Shown: positions 34,599 through 47,185, counted from the stretch's first letter. The stretch: 64,000 nucleotides of DNA from JACVRW01 sp963757815 (GCA_963757815.1 CAVWSN010000036.1:124001-188000), one strand, 5' to 3'. Translations and numbers: made by a program. Notes: a model not told the origin generated them from the letters alone.

Positions 34599-35054
34599 TC
34601 AGCCCTCCACCGCGTCCTGCAGCTCGGTTTCGGCCTTCTGAATGGCCCTTCCGGACGAAACCAGGGCCTCGGAGGCCTCTCGGGCGGCGGCCGGATCGCC
34701 GTCCTTGGCCGCCTGCGCGACCGCGCGCAGGTCATCCGTGCCCTGTTTCAGCGATGACAGCAGCATGTCGAAGGACTCCTGGGCGTCCTCGGGCGGCTCG
34801 AGATCGGCGAGGTTTTCGCGCGTCTGCTGCGCCTTGTCGGCGAGCTGCTCGAACTCCTTGGCGATCGCATCGTTCGATCGGCCCGATTCGCCGCCGATCG
34901 AGCTGCCGATGTCCGTATTCAGCTCGCTGAGCGGCTTGACGGCGGCGTTGTAGTCCTCCTTGAACTCGGTTTCCTCGCTCTCGCCGCAGGCTGAGACGGG
35001 GAGCGAGACGGCGCAGGCGAGGATTACGGTGGCCGCGAGTCGAGTCCTGGTCAT
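34599..35054 (-). CDS. predicted lipoprotein, helical
   Basis: The 151-aa protein has a signal peptide ending in a lipobox (LPVSAC, Cys about 23). The mature part is acidic and largely helical, with heptad-like repeats (about 30-150, for example FEQLADKAQQTRENLADLEP). It is probably a coiled-coil lipoprotein outside the membrane. No family is recognised. It lies 8 bases from the end of the propeller gene, on the opposite strand, and may belong to the same envelope-sensing neighbourhood. Confidence 0.75.
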   Translation of the reverse strand: MTRTRLAATVILACAVSLPVSACGESEETEFKEDYNAAVKPLSELNTDIGSSIGGESGRSNDAIAKEFEQLADKAQQTRENLADLEPPEDAQESFDMLLSSLKQGTDDLRAVAQAAKDGDPAAAREASEALVSSGRAIQKAETELQDAVEG

Positions 35055-35166
35055 GAGAATCGTGGTTGGGGTCAGAGCTGAGAGGAGGCGGCCAGCCTAG
35101 CGCGAAATCCCTAGGAAGACTCGGGTTTTTAGGGCTTCGTGAAGGCGAAAACCGCCTTGGAGGGCG

Positions 35167-35176
35167 TTGGTAGACT
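35167..35176 (+). promoter_or_regulatory. clpC promoter (extended -10) with a long leader
   Basis: TTGGTAGACT (TAGACT at 35171-35176) matches the greA -10 region and has a TGN extension, with no good -35. The leader to the GTG at 35293 is about 110 bases and contains two short inverted repeats: ATCGG/CCGAT (about 35215-35235) and GGGTA/TACCC (about 35250-35276). No HspR-type or CIRCE site was recognised. The rest of the 35055-35292 gap holds an AT-rich stretch near 35101-35135 and nothing clearer. Confidence 0.45.
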
Positions 35177-35292
35177 CGCCGAAGCGGGTTGGTGGAACCC
35201 GAGAACTCTCATCCGATCGGCCCTTTGAACCGATTAAGTGGGAAGAACGGGTAACACTTGGCCCCGTCATACCCGACAGATAGAGAGCAGCC

Positions 35293-37923
<2,631 letters not shown>

Positions 37924-37937
37924 CCGCGGCGCGTCGG

Positions 37938-38555
37938 TCAGGCGGTCGGTTCGCGCCACATGGGCCAGAGCGGCGGGCCGCCCTGGGGGGCGAACTCGCC
38001 GCTCGCTCGGAAGCCGTGGCGCTCGTAGAGCCTCTTGTTGTCGGGGCTGGTGGCGTCGAGGTAGGCGCGTGCACCCTCGCGGTCGCAGCGCTCGAGCATG
38101 TGGGCCAGCAGCGCGGAGCCGATCCCGTGCCCCTGGCGGTCGGGCTCGACGCCGACGAACTGCAGGAAGTAGTAGGAGCCGGGCGGGTGGTGCTCGTCGA
38201 GCAGCTTGCTGATCGCGAACATGCGCTCGGCGTCCGCTCCCGACATCTCCTCCAGGTTGCGACCGAACTCCTCGGCGTCCGCATCGGCCACGGCGGCCCT
38301 TCCGGGCGGCGCCCAGAGCGCGGCGCCCGTGCCCTGGCCCGCCACATAGATCTCGTCGTGCCGTGTCATCGCCTGGGTGAAGAGCGCGAAGAAGCCGGGA
38401 AGCAGGCCGTCTCGGCGCTCGTCATCCGGACACACCCAGCGGAAGACCGGATCGTCGATGAACGCCCGCGCGAGCGTGCCGGCGATCCGCCCGCCGTCGT
38501 CTGCGCTCGCCTTACGGACGTGGGTGGTGTCAGCTGTGTGGGTCGTGCTGGCCAT
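37938..38555 (-). CDS. GNAT-family N-acetyltransferase
   Basis: The 205-aa protein has the GNAT fold with acetyl-CoA-binding motif A VEPDRQGHGIGSALLAHMLE (Q/RxxGxG/A), followed by YLDATSPDNKRLYERHGF. Substrate is unknown; the layout resembles small-molecule or antibiotic acetyltransferases of the same size. Its start overlaps the end of the lysyl-oxidase-like gene by about 26 bases on the same strand. It converges on clpC. Confidence 0.87.
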   Translation of the reverse strand: MASTTHTADTTHVRKASADDGGRIAGTLARAFIDDPVFRWVCPDDERRDGLLPGFFALFTQAMTRHDEIYVAGQGTGAALWAPPGRAAVADADAEEFGRNLEEMSGADAERMFAISKLLDEHHPPGSYYFLQFVGVEPDRQGHGIGSALLAHMLERCDREGARAYLDATSPDNKRLYERHGFRASGEFAPQGGPPLWPMWREPTA

Positions 38556-39919
38556 CGCCGTGCTCCTCTCGTTGCTGGGTCGGCCTCTTGCATCGCGGCC
38601 CGGGTCCGAGCAGCTCGGCTGTCGGCGACGAGGCGACGTTCGAAAGCCTCACGTAGACCGAGCCGCAGTTGTTGGACTCGTTCGCTTCCAGGATCGTGTT
38701 GTCCGGATCGGCGATCGTCTCGAGCAGGTAGACACCGTCCGGCACGCCGCTGACCTCGATGTACTGGTCGGGCAGGAACCAGTCGTAGACGTCTGCCCAG
38801 CCGGCCGTTATGCCCTGAACGAGGTAGTCGTTCTCGCCGTCCGACTCGCTCGGGGACAGGCAGCCGGGCGTGGGATAGGTGCGCGGCCCGTTTCCCTTCT
38901 CACCCCACGCATCGAGCTCGGTGTCGGCGATGCAGAAGCTGACCTTGCGCGCCGTGCGGACGCGGGGCGTCGCCCGCGCGGTCGCCGCTGCCGTCGGTCG
39001 CCCAGAGGCGCGACACACCGAACCCCGTGTAGTGGTAATGGCCGTGGAACTCGTGGAGCTCCCACTCGCCGGCCGGGCGTTCGTCGAAGCGGCCGCCGCC
39101 GTCGCTGCGGTAGATCCGCTGGCGGATCGTCCGCGCCTCGGACGCGGGGTCGCGGGGGATCGCGAACCGCATCTCGAGGGGACCCTCGCCCACGTTCGCG
39201 AACACCTGGTCGAAGCGGAGGCAGGTCTCTGCGCCCTCCTCGGCCGCCTCGCTCGGGAAGCAGCTCTCACCGGGAGGAGGCAGGGGCTCGAAGAAATCGA
39301 GGAACGGGGTCTCGAAGGTGGTGTTGCGCTGCGGGCGCGTGACGAGGTCCGGAAGCAGCGGCCGGAGCGGCTTCGCCTTCGGCGGCCGCTCGACCTCGGC
39401 GAGGCCCTCGTACGGGATGACGTCGTTGACGGAGTCCGGGTCGTAGGCGGCGTAGATGCTGTACTTCCCGTTCGGCGCCTCCGGAATCAGCACCGACTGC
39501 GCCGTAGCGACGATCCCGTCCGACGCGGCGACCCGCGTCCCTCCGCGGTAGACGTAGAGCCGCAGGTTGTCACCGAAGCTGCTCCAGCGGATCGACACCT
39601 CGACGCCGCCGGTCTTGGCCCTCCAGACACTGCGGGGAAGATCGACGTCGAGATCGAAGCGATCGCACGCGGTGGACGCGCATTCGGGAATTTCGCCGGC
39701 GGACGCGCCCGTGGTTGCGACCGATCCCGACCAGCCGACGGCCTTCTGCATGCTCTTGAGCTTGCCTGCCGCGGGCTCGGCGGCGAGGGCACTCCCCATG
39801 GAGAGAACGAGGAGGCTGACCCCGGTCGCCAGCGCGACAAGAACGCCAAGCGCGCCTCGACGAAGGCCGCCTCCGGTCCGCGGCGATGAGGGAGTGGGTG
39901 TGGGGGTGATGGCAGGCAT
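38530..39919 (-). CDS. secreted lysyl-oxidase-like protein, frameshifted
   Basis: The N-terminus is a clear signal peptide (VLVALATGVSLLVLSMGSALA, cleavage near AEPA) followed by a beta-rich domain. The lysyl oxidase core shows the copper motif WELHEFHGHYHYTGFGV. The frame then shifts at about 38969-38972. The other frame carries KVSFCIADTE, then GITAGWADVYDWFLPDQYIE and YLLETIADPDNTILEANESN, typical of bacterial lysyl oxidase C-termini. The rebuilt protein is about 460 aa. Such enzymes oxidise primary amines or lysine side chains in secreted proteins. The start has an AAAGGAG site. Confidence 0.83.
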
Positions 39920-39942
39920 GTCCTGCTCCTTTCTGATGCGAG

Positions 39943-40419
39943 TTAGGCAGAGAGTCGGTAGAGGCGGAAGAAGTCGTTCTCGACGGCGAGCACGGCGACG
40001 CGCGCGGCGCGGACGGCGGCCAGCGTTTCGACAGGGCGGGTCATGTCGTGCAGCAGGATCAGGTCGTAGGGCCCGCGGGTGGCGAGCTCCGCGGCGTCGG
40101 CACGGCTGAAGCGCACCCGGCCGTCAAGCCCGGCCTCGGCGGCGTGGCGGCGGGCGTCCTCAATCGACGCCCGGTCCGAGTCGAAGCCGTCAACCCAGGC
40201 GTTCAGGAACGCGTTGGCGAGTGCGATGGTCGACCATCCCTGGCCGCATCCGAGGTCTGCCACGCGGGCATGCCGGGCGCACTCGAGCCGGGCCATCACG
40301 TCTGGCATCGCTGTGAGCCAGTCGGCGGCAAGCTCGGTGGTGAAGGCGGGCCGGTTGATGCGAGAAGGGTCGCCGCGACGGCCGTCGAGGGGTATGGGGG
40401 ATGCCGCGTAGCGCGCCAC
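39943..40419 (-). pseudogene. SAM-dependent methyltransferase fragment
   Basis: The 158-aa reading has motif I VADLGCGQGWSTIALANAF and motif II region WVDGFDSDRASIEDARRHAA of class I methyltransferases. Related proteins of this subtype (with a winged-helix N-terminus) are normally about 350 aa. This one has only a short N-terminus and a C-terminus that departs after HDMTRPVETLA, so it looks like a truncated remnant. It sits 24 bases upstream of the lysyl-oxidase-like gene on the same strand. Function as an active enzyme is doubtful. Confidence 0.65.
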
Positions 40420-40436
40420 CCAATTTGCTCAGGGAA

Positions 40437-43338
40437 TCAGTGGGCGAGTGTCTCGTCTCGCAGGAGCCACACCACGGCGGTGCGGGAGCCGAGGCCTAGC
40501 TTGCCCAGCAGGCTCGAGACATGCTTCTCCACGGTGCGTTCGCTGAGGTGCAGCTGCGCTGCGATCTGCGCGTTGGTCCGACCCTGGCCCACCAGCACCG
40601 CCACCTCGCGCTCACGCGGGCTGAGCGCGGCCAGGCGATCGTCGCCCGCAGCACCGCCGGGCGCAGCCGCGGGACGCGGGCGCTCACCCAGCCGGCGCAG
40701 CCCTCTGAGCGCAGCGTCGCGGTAGCCCCAGGCTTCGGACGCTTCCAGCGCCGCCGCCGCCCGGCGCAACTCTTCACGCCCCGGCTCAGCGCGCCCGCTG
40801 CGGCCAGCGCTTCACCGGCCAGCGTGCGGCAGCGCCCGGCCCACAATGGCGCATCGCCCTCCTCGCCCGCGGCGGCCCCGGCCAGCGCCACCCGCGCCGC
40901 CTCGCCCGCGTCACCCTGGGCCAGCAACACGCCCGCCTCGGCATGAGCGAGGATGGCGCCGAAGACGCCGGTCCGGCGACCGCCGCCCTCGGCCGGGGCG
41001 CGCCGCGCCAGCTCGGCCGCCTCCTCCACCCGCCCCAGGGCGAGCAGCACACGCACGCCCACCTCGGCCGCCCTGAGGCGGTCGAGGTCCAGAGGCCCGG
41101 GTTGACCCAGCCGAACGCCTCGATGGCCGCCTCCGCCCCCTGGGGATCCCCCGCGGCCAGGCGCGCGTCGGCCAGCGTGAAGCCGGCCTGTGAGTACGGG
41201 ATGACGCCCACGGCGTCCCAGGCCGCCTGGCCATGGGCAAGCGCCGCCTCGATCTGTCCACGGGCGATCGCGATCCGGGCCAGAATCACCAACGACCAGA
41301 AGGCGCTGTGCGTGTTGCCGGAGACGAGCGCGCTCTCGAGCGCCTCGAGGGGGTCCTCCTCGGCGCCCTCGGGCAAACCCATCTCCCACTCGACCATGGC
41401 GCGACCCCCGAGAAACACCGGGGCCAGAAGGCCCTGCCCCGTGCGGCGGGCCACCGCGAGTCCGCGCTCGGCGGCCTCGCGGGCGCCGGCGAAATCGCCT
41501 GTGAAATAGCGGGACGTGAACAGCCACACCAGCATCTGCAGCCGCTCGGCAAGCTGCTCGTCGCGGAGGGCGTCCACCAGCTCGCCCGCCTCGGAGATCT
41601 TGCGGTCCACGGCGGCCAGCGCGGCGGGGTCGTCGCGCCGCAGGCGACAGTGCGCGGCGTCCGCGACCGTCACGGCGGACGCCGCCTCCAGCACGCGGTC
41701 GCCGGCGGCCCGCGCAGCGTCGCGAGCCTCGTCGGCCAGTGGCTCGGCCGCATCGTGGTCGCCGCACGCCGCGCGCTCACGGGCCATCGAGAAGGTGAGG
41801 GCCGCGGCCGGCTGTGGGGCGCCATCACGTAGCGCCGCGCGCTCTGCTTGCAGCAGGCGGCGCGCCTCCTCGCGATTGTCCAACCACAGCGCCTCGAGGT
41901 CCGCGAGCGCCTCGACCACCCGTATCCGATCGCCGGCCGCCTCAGCCGGAAGCATGGCGAGCACCCGCCGCAGCACGTCACGGGCCTCGACCGGACGCCC
42001 GGCCGACACCAGCGCCCGCCCCTGGGCACCCAGCAGCTCGAGCCGACGCCGGTCGTGTTCCGCCTCGTCGGGCAGCAGCCGCAGCGCGGCCTCCCACCAC
42101 GCGGCCGCCGTCGCAGGGGCGACAGCAGCCGTCTCCTCGGCCGCCGTGGCCAGCAAGTCGGCGGCGGCCAGATCGCCCGGCCGTGCGGCGCGCTCGACGT
42201 GATGGGCCCGCTGGGTCGGGCTCGCTCCGCGCGCGCCCAGTGCCTCTGCCGCACGGGCGTGCGCGGCGAGCCGCCAGCCACCGCCCGACGCGTCGTACAC
42301 GGCGCGGCGCACCAGCGGGTGGCGGAAGCGAAAGCGCCGTGGCTGGCTGGTCGGGCGTACCAGGTCCGCGGCCAGCAGCTCGTCGAGCGCAGCCGGCACG
42401 GCATCCTCACCCGTGGCCGCCGCCACAGCGGCCAAGTCGAGCTCGAAGGGGTCGCCGACCACCGCCGCACCCCCGAGCAGCCGCCGCGCGCCCGAAGAAG
42501 CCGCGTCCAGCTCATGGGCGAGCGCCGCCTGAACCGTGCGCGGAACCCCCGTTAGTCCCGCGCTGACCCCGCCGCCCACATCGGAGCCGGTCGCTCGCGC
42601 CAGCTCCTCGAGATAGAACGGGTTGCCGCCACACTCCCGATACAGCCGCTCGCGCGTTGCCCGCCCCGCTCCCGGCAAAAGCTTCTCAACCAACTCCGGC
42701 CCCAATGGACCGAGCTCGAATACCGCTCCTCCGCCGCCGCGCTCCGCGGCTGCCAAGGCGGCCTCCAGCTCAGGCGCCCGTCCAGTCCGCGCGGCCAGCG
42801 CCACCAGCACACCCCCACGCGGAGGCCGCTGCAACAGCAGCGCCAGCACATCGACCGAAGCCGGGTCGGCCCACTGAACGTCGTCCAGCAGCAACGCCAG
42901 CGGCCGCTCGGCGGCCAGCCGCTCCAGCAGCGCGCGCACCGCCCGCGCAATCCGATGACGCTCACCGGACACTGGCGCCGGCTCAACCTCGGCCAACACA
43001 CCTCTGGCCGGCAACACCGCCGCCAGCTCGCCCAGCTGGCTCGCATCGAGCTCCGCCAGCGCATTCGCGCCGGCTCCCACCAGGACGGGCTCGAGCGCGT
43101 CAAGAAGCAGCGCGAAGGTCAGATCACGCTCGAGCTCGGCAGCCCGCCCCACCAGCACCAGCAGGCCACGCTCCTGCCCGCGCTCGCCAAGCTCCGCGAG
43201 CAACCGCGACTTGCCGATTCCAGGCTCGCCACACACGCCGACCACCCGCGGGGCGCCCTGTTCCACCTCCGCGAGCTCACGCTCCAGCGCCGCCAGCTCC
43301 TCGCCGCGCCCCACGAGAACGGACGCCCGGACTGCCAT
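40437..43338 (-). CDS. large LuxR-family ATPase regulator (LAL type), two frameshifts
   Basis: The N-terminus has an AAA ATPase domain: Walker A GEPGIGKSRLL (about 45) and Walker B LALLLDDVQWADP. A long tetratricopeptide-like region follows, and a C-terminal LuxR helix-turn-helix (LSPREREVAVLVGQGRTNAQ, then SERTVEKHVSSLLGKLGL). Three frames must be joined: one base is missing at about 41085-41089 and one at about 40777-40781. The rebuilt length, about 967 aa, is right for the LAL family. The start is ATG 43338. Such regulators often control nearby metabolic genes; no target is evident here. Confidence 0.85.
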
Positions 43339-43442
43339 TGCGCCAGCGTAACCCGTCCTGGCCCAATGAGGTGGCGGCCGCCCTCGCCGGCGCACACCGA
43401 TACGGCCCCGGCCCGGCGGGGTACCTAGGGGGAGTGACACCG

Positions 43443-45218
43443 GTGGCGATGAAGTGGTGGGGCTGGGGCGCGGACGACGTCTCATTCAGCCACGAGGGCA
43501 AGCCCGACCTGGCGCCCTTCATCGAGCGCGTTCTCAGCCTCGACGTGCGCCGGCCGGGCACCGGCGCCCTCGCCTTCGAGGACCTGGAGATCCCCGCCAC
43601 TGAGCTCTCGGCCGGACTCAGGGCGGACCTCGAGGACGCCGTCGGACCCGAGCACGTCTCCACAGACGACCGCGACCGCGTCGTGCATGGGCGAGGCAAG
43701 AGCCTTACCGACTTGATCCGCCAGCGCCGGGGGGACCTGGGCCGGCTGCCCGACGTCGTGGTGCGCCCCGCCACTGAGAAGGAGGTCGCCTCGATCGTCA
43801 GGGCCGCCGTCGAGAAGGATGCCGTGGTGATTCCGTTCGGGGGCGGGTCGAGCATCTCTGGCAGCCTCGAGGCCGAGCCGGGGGAGACGCGGCCCGTGAT
43901 CTCGGTCGACATGGCCAGGATGAACCGGGTGCTGGAGGTCGACGCCACGTCGCAGCTCGCGCGCGTGCAGGCCGGCGTCTTCGGCCCCGACCTCGAGCGC
44001 CAGCTGAACGCCGCGGGATGGACGTGCGGGCATTTTCCCGACAGCTTCACCTACTCGACCCTCGGTGGCTGGATCGCCACGCGCTCCTCCGGCATGCAGT
44101 CCGACCGCTACGGCGACGTCGCCGAGCTCACGCGCGGGCTGCGGGTGGTCACCCCTTCGGGCATCCTTGTCGTGCGACCCGTGCCGAGCACGTCCACGGG
44201 CCCCAGTGTGCGTGAGATGGTGCTGGGCAGCGAGGGTCGGCTGGGGATCATCACCGAGGCGATCATCCACGTCCGCCGCGTGCCTGGCGAGCGCAAGATC
44301 CTCGGCTACCTCTTCCCCACCTGGGCGGCCGGTCTGTCCGCCATGCGCGACATCGCCGCCAGCGAGGCCTCGCCGTCGGTCACGCGTGTGTCCGACGCGC
44401 ACGAGACCGCGTTCTCGTTCGCGACGCGCAACGCCCCGACGCCCATGGACCGCATCAAGTCGAAGGCGCTTCAGGCCTTCCTCAGGCGCAGGGGTTGGGA
44501 CCTCGAGGCGATGTGCTTGTCGTTCATCGGCTACGAGGGCAGCGCCGACCACGTGGCTGCCCAGCGCAAGCTCACTGAGCGGATCGTGAAGCGCCATGGC
44601 GGCCTAGGCATCGGCACGAGCCCGGGCGAGCTGTACGACCAGAAGAAGTTCGACACGCCGTACATCCGCGACTTCCTGCTCGACCGCGGTGCTCCGGCCG
44701 ACGTCTCGGAGACCTCGGCGCCGTGGCGTCAGCTCCAGACGGTCTACGACAACGTGATGGCCGCGGGCCACGGCGCCTTCCACCGGCTGGGCGTACCCGG
44801 TTATCTGATGTGCCATCTGTCGCACTCCTACCACGCGGGTGCCTGCCTCTACTTCACTTTCGCGCTCAACCCGCCGGCCGGCCGCGACGCCCTGGACGAC
44901 TACGGCGTCGTAAAGCGGGCGATCCAGCAGGCATTCGTGGACTCGGGCGCCACGCTGTCGCACCACCACGGGGTCGGCACCGAGCACGCCCAGTGGCTGG
45001 AAGAGGACATTTCGAAGCCCGGCGTGGTCATGCTGCGGGCGCTGTTCGAGGGCACCGACCCCGGCGCAAACCTGAACCCGGGCAAGATCGTCGCGGCGGA
45101 TTCCGATCGGGGGCCCCGGGAAACCCTCGCAGCTGGCGAGAGTAGTAACTCCGATGGCCAAACCGGCGGACCTCGACCTTCCCTGGACACGCACCAGAGC
45201 AGCCAGCCGCCTGCGTGA
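43443..45218 (+). CDS. FAD-binding oxidase like alkyl-dihydroxyacetonephosphate synthase
   Basis: The N-terminus MKWWGWG, the PP-loop FAD-binding region (PFGGGSSISGSLEA, LGGWIATRSSGMQSDRYG) and the C-terminal HHHGVGTEHAQW with essential His residues are hallmarks of alkyl-DHAP synthase (AGPS), the ether-lipid enzyme that swaps an acyl for an alkyl chain. Related glycolate/D-lactate oxidases lack the KWWGWG start. The GTG 43443 start fits the GGGGGAG site. The last about 40 residues after NPGKIV look unnatural: tandem stops TAG/TAA at 45143-45148 in another frame suggest an indel in the GC run near 45105-45125. Confidence 0.85.
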   Translation: MAMKWWGWGADDVSFSHEGKPDLAPFIERVLSLDVRRPGTGALAFEDLEIPATELSAGLRADLEDAVGPEHVSTDDRDRVVHGRGKSLTDLIRQRRGDLGRLPDVVVRPATEKEVASIVRAAVEKDAVVIPFGGGSSISGSLEAEPGETRPVISVDMARMNRVLEVDATSQLARVQAGVFGPDLERQLNAAGWTCGHFPDSFTYSTLGGWIATRSSGMQSDRYGDVAELTRGLRVVTPSGILVVRPVPSTSTGPSVREMVLGSEGRLGIITEAIIHVRRVPGERKILGYLFPTWAAGLSAMRDIAASEASPSVTRVSDAHETAFSFATRNAPTPMDRIKSKALQAFLRRRGWDLEAMCLSFIGYEGSADHVAAQRKLTERIVKRHGGLGIGTSPGELYDQKKFDTPYIRDFLLDRGAPADVSETSAPWRQLQTVYDNVMAAGHGAFHRLGVPGYLMCHLSHSYHAGACLYFTFALNPPAGRDALDDYGVVKRAIQQAFVDSGATLSHHHGVGTEHAQWLEEDISKPGVVMLRALFEGTDPGANLNPGKIVAADSDRGPRETLAAGESSNSDGQTGGPRPSLDTHQSSQPPA

Positions 45219-45450
45219 GCTCGTCATCTGCGGCGTGCTCGGCCCGCTGATGGATCTCCACGTCTTCAAGGCCGGCCGGCCCGGCCCGCGTCACCTGCTC
45301 GAGATCCGGTTCGGCAGTCCGATAGTCCCCCGCGCGGACGAGCGCCCCAGCGAGGTGATGGAGCGGGTGCGGTTATTCCTCGCGGAGAGCGGGGCCAGGA
45401 CGGAGCGCGAGGCCGAGACCGAGCACGCCCACCGACGCCAGCCGGCCTGA
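45154..45450 (+). CDS. short protein, possibly an internally deleted PlsC-type acyltransferase
   Basis: The 98-aa frame reads like the beginning (WTRTRAASRLRELVICGVLG, PLMDLH) joined to the very end (LLEIRFGSPIVPR, ERPSEVMERVRLFLAESGA) of a lysophosphatidic-acid acyltransferase. The catalytic HX4D and EGTR blocks are missing between. This is inference from pattern resemblance; it could also be an unrelated small protein. It follows the AGPS-like gene, where an acyltransferase would make sense for ether-lipid synthesis, and ends 2 bases before the epimerase gene. Confidence 0.5.
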   Translation: MAKPADLDLPWTRTRAASRLRELVICGVLGPLMDLHVFKAGRPGPRHLLEIRFGSPIVPRADERPSEVMERVRLFLAESGARTEREAETEHAHRRQPA

Positions 45451-45452
45451 CC

Positions 45453-46460
45453 ATGGCTCGCGTCTTCGTGACCGGGGCCAGCGGCTTCATTGGCGGTGCC
45501 CTCACGAGCCGGCTGCTGAAGCGCGGAGACCAGGTGGTGGGACTCGCTCGCTCCGACGCCGCTGCGGCGAAGGTGGCCGCGCTCGGCGCCGAGGTCGCCC
45601 GCGGCGACCTGCTCGACGAGAACTCGCTCGTCGCGGGGATGGCCGGGTGCGACGGCGCCTACCACGTGGCCGGCGTGAACTCCCACTGCCCGTCCGACCC
45701 CGACATGATGCTTCGGGTCAATGTGGGCGGCGCCGAGGCCGCCGTACGGGCCGCGGCCAGGGTCGGCATCGCGCGCATGGTCTACACGTCGTCGGCCGCC
45801 TCGCTAGGTGAGCCTGAGGGCACGCTCGGTACCGAGGACTGCACCCACCGGGGCTCCTATCTGTCGGTCTACGACCGCTCCAAGCACGAGGGCGAGCAGG
45901 CGGTGTTCGCGGCGGCCGCCGAGACGGGTGTCGAGGTGGTCGCGGTGAACCCATCCTCGGTCCAGGGCCCTCCGCGCACGGGTGGGAACGGCGGGATCAT
46001 CATCGCCTACCTGAACGGCAAGCTGCCCGTGTTCGTGGAAACCCAGGTGAGCGTGGTGGACATCCGGGACTGCGTCGAGGGCCACCTGCTGGCGGCCGAG
46101 CGGGGCGAAAGCGGCCGGCGCTACGTGCTCAACGGCGCCACCCTCCACTCGCTCGAAGCGCTGGAGATCGTTTCCGAGCTGTCCGGGGTTCGCGACCGCG
46201 TGCGAATGATTCCGCCGCCGGTGGCGCGCGCTGCAGTTGCGATGGCCGAGGCCGCGTACCGCCTACGCGGGAAGACGCCCTCGGTTTGCCGCGCCCGCGT
46301 GCGGACGATCCTGCACGGCCACCGCTACGACGGCTCGCGGGCGACGCGGGAGCTCGGGTTGGAGTACACCCCGGTGGCCGACACCTTCGCACGGACGATC
46401 GAGTGGGCGGTGGCGGAGGGTCTCGTCACGCGTCCGCTGCCGGGCGCTCGGCCTGCATGA
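45453..46460 (+). CDS. NAD-dependent epimerase/dehydratase (HpnA-like)
   Basis: The 335-aa extended short-chain dehydrogenase has VFVTGASGFIGGALTSRLL at the N-terminus, the catalytic YDRSKHEGE (Tyr-x3-Lys) and VNPSSVQGPPR. VSVVDIRDCVEGHLLAAERG then resembles hopanoid-associated sugar epimerases (HpnA). No other hopanoid gene is visible. Substrate may be a nucleotide sugar or a steroid/polyol. It sits 2 bases after the short acyltransferase-like gene and overlaps the next gene by four bases. Confidence 0.85.
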   Translation: MARVFVTGASGFIGGALTSRLLKRGDQVVGLARSDAAAAKVAALGAEVARGDLLDENSLVAGMAGCDGAYHVAGVNSHCPSDPDMMLRVNVGGAEAAVRAAARVGIARMVYTSSAASLGEPEGTLGTEDCTHRGSYLSVYDRSKHEGEQAVFAAAAETGVEVVAVNPSSVQGPPRTGGNGGIIIAYLNGKLPVFVETQVSVVDIRDCVEGHLLAAERGESGRRYVLNGATLHSLEALEIVSELSGVRDRVRMIPPPVARAAVAMAEAAYRLRGKTPSVCRARVRTILHGHRYDGSRATRELGLEYTPVADTFARTIEWAVAEGLVTRPLPGARPA

Positions 46461-46877
46461 GGACCCTCCCCTCGCCCTCGTCGTCGCCGGCCTGCTCGGC
46501 TCCTGCGGTGACTCGGGAGACGCACTCGCCCCCGAGGCGGGCAAACCTGGAGGCAAACCTGCGCGTGACCGTGAAACCCGAGGGGTCCGGTGGTCCCGAG
46601 CGGGTAAGGCGGGTCGAGTGCGGGATTCTGGGTGAGGGCGCGATCGATCCGCGCTGTCGCGTTCTCGGGGGACTCGACCCGCGATCTGGACCCAGTGCCC
46701 CGCCGGACTGCTTGCGCGCAGGTCTACGGCGGGCCCGGGACGGCCCGGGTCACCGGAGAGCTCCGGGGCGTGAGCGTGTCGGCCGAGTTCGACCTGACCG
46801 ATGCCTGCGAGATCGCCCGCTGGCAGCGCAACGCCGCCCTGCTCGGGGCGCCGGGTGTGGGGCACGCCGCCCCGTAG
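46457..46877 (+). pseudogene. frameshifted SSI-type protease-inhibitor lipoprotein
   Basis: Joining frames gives a signal peptide with lipobox (LALVVAGLLGSC), then LRVTVKPEGSGGPERVRRVE, then DPVPRRTACAQVYGGPGTAR and VSVSAEFDLTDACEIARW, the pattern of Streptomyces-subtilisin-inhibitor-like proteins, with paired Cys. Breaks: one base missing near 46467, one extra near 46550 within the duplicated GGCAAACCTG, and one extra G near 46688. The protein would be a lipid-anchored inhibitor of serine proteases of about 138 aa. Three indels mean either real decay or assembly error. Confidence 0.7.
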
Positions 46878-46883
46878 CCGGCA

Positions 46884-47174
46884 TCAGCGCGACAGGCAGG
46901 TCACGGCTACGTAGCGGCCGTGGCGCTCGCTGCGCTCGAGCGGGAAGGCGAGTTCGCCGTTCACCGCCCAGAGCTCCGTGCGGCGGTCGCCGACCGCCCA
47001 GGCCGGCGGCCAGCGTGACACGTCTGCGTTCTCGAGCGCGGCGATCAGCGCCTCCGCCACCGCCTCGGAGCCGCGCTCGCGCACCGGGCGGCGCTGTCTG
47101 AAGCGGAGCACGCAGTGGTGCGACGGCACGATCTCGTGGACCTCCGGATGGTCGAGCCTCGCCACGCGCTGCAT
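46884..47174 (-). CDS. hypothetical protein, 96 aa
   Basis: The protein is soluble, basic, and rich in Arg, Trp and His, with the core HHCVLRFRQRRPVRERGSEA and a C-terminus of short hydrophobic strands (ELWAVNGELAFPLE, YVAVTCL). I recognise no family. It is divergent from the CDGSH gene, with 11-20 bases between starts, so both promoters must overlap. The strand pattern could fit a small RNA-binding or toxin-like fold, but that is only a guess. Confidence 0.55.
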   Translation of the reverse strand: MQRVARLDHPEVHEIVPSHHCVLRFRQRRPVRERGSEAVAEALIAALENADVSRWPPAWAVGDRRTELWAVNGELAFPLERSERHGRYVAVTCLSR

Positions 47175-47185
47175 CCCGCGAAAGA

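Noticed and set aside
42657..43442. 853-aa version of the AGPS-like protein
   Set aside because: The extra N-terminus is Pro/Arg/Ala-rich shadow of the LuxR ATPase; the family N-terminus MKWWGWG starts at about 43443.
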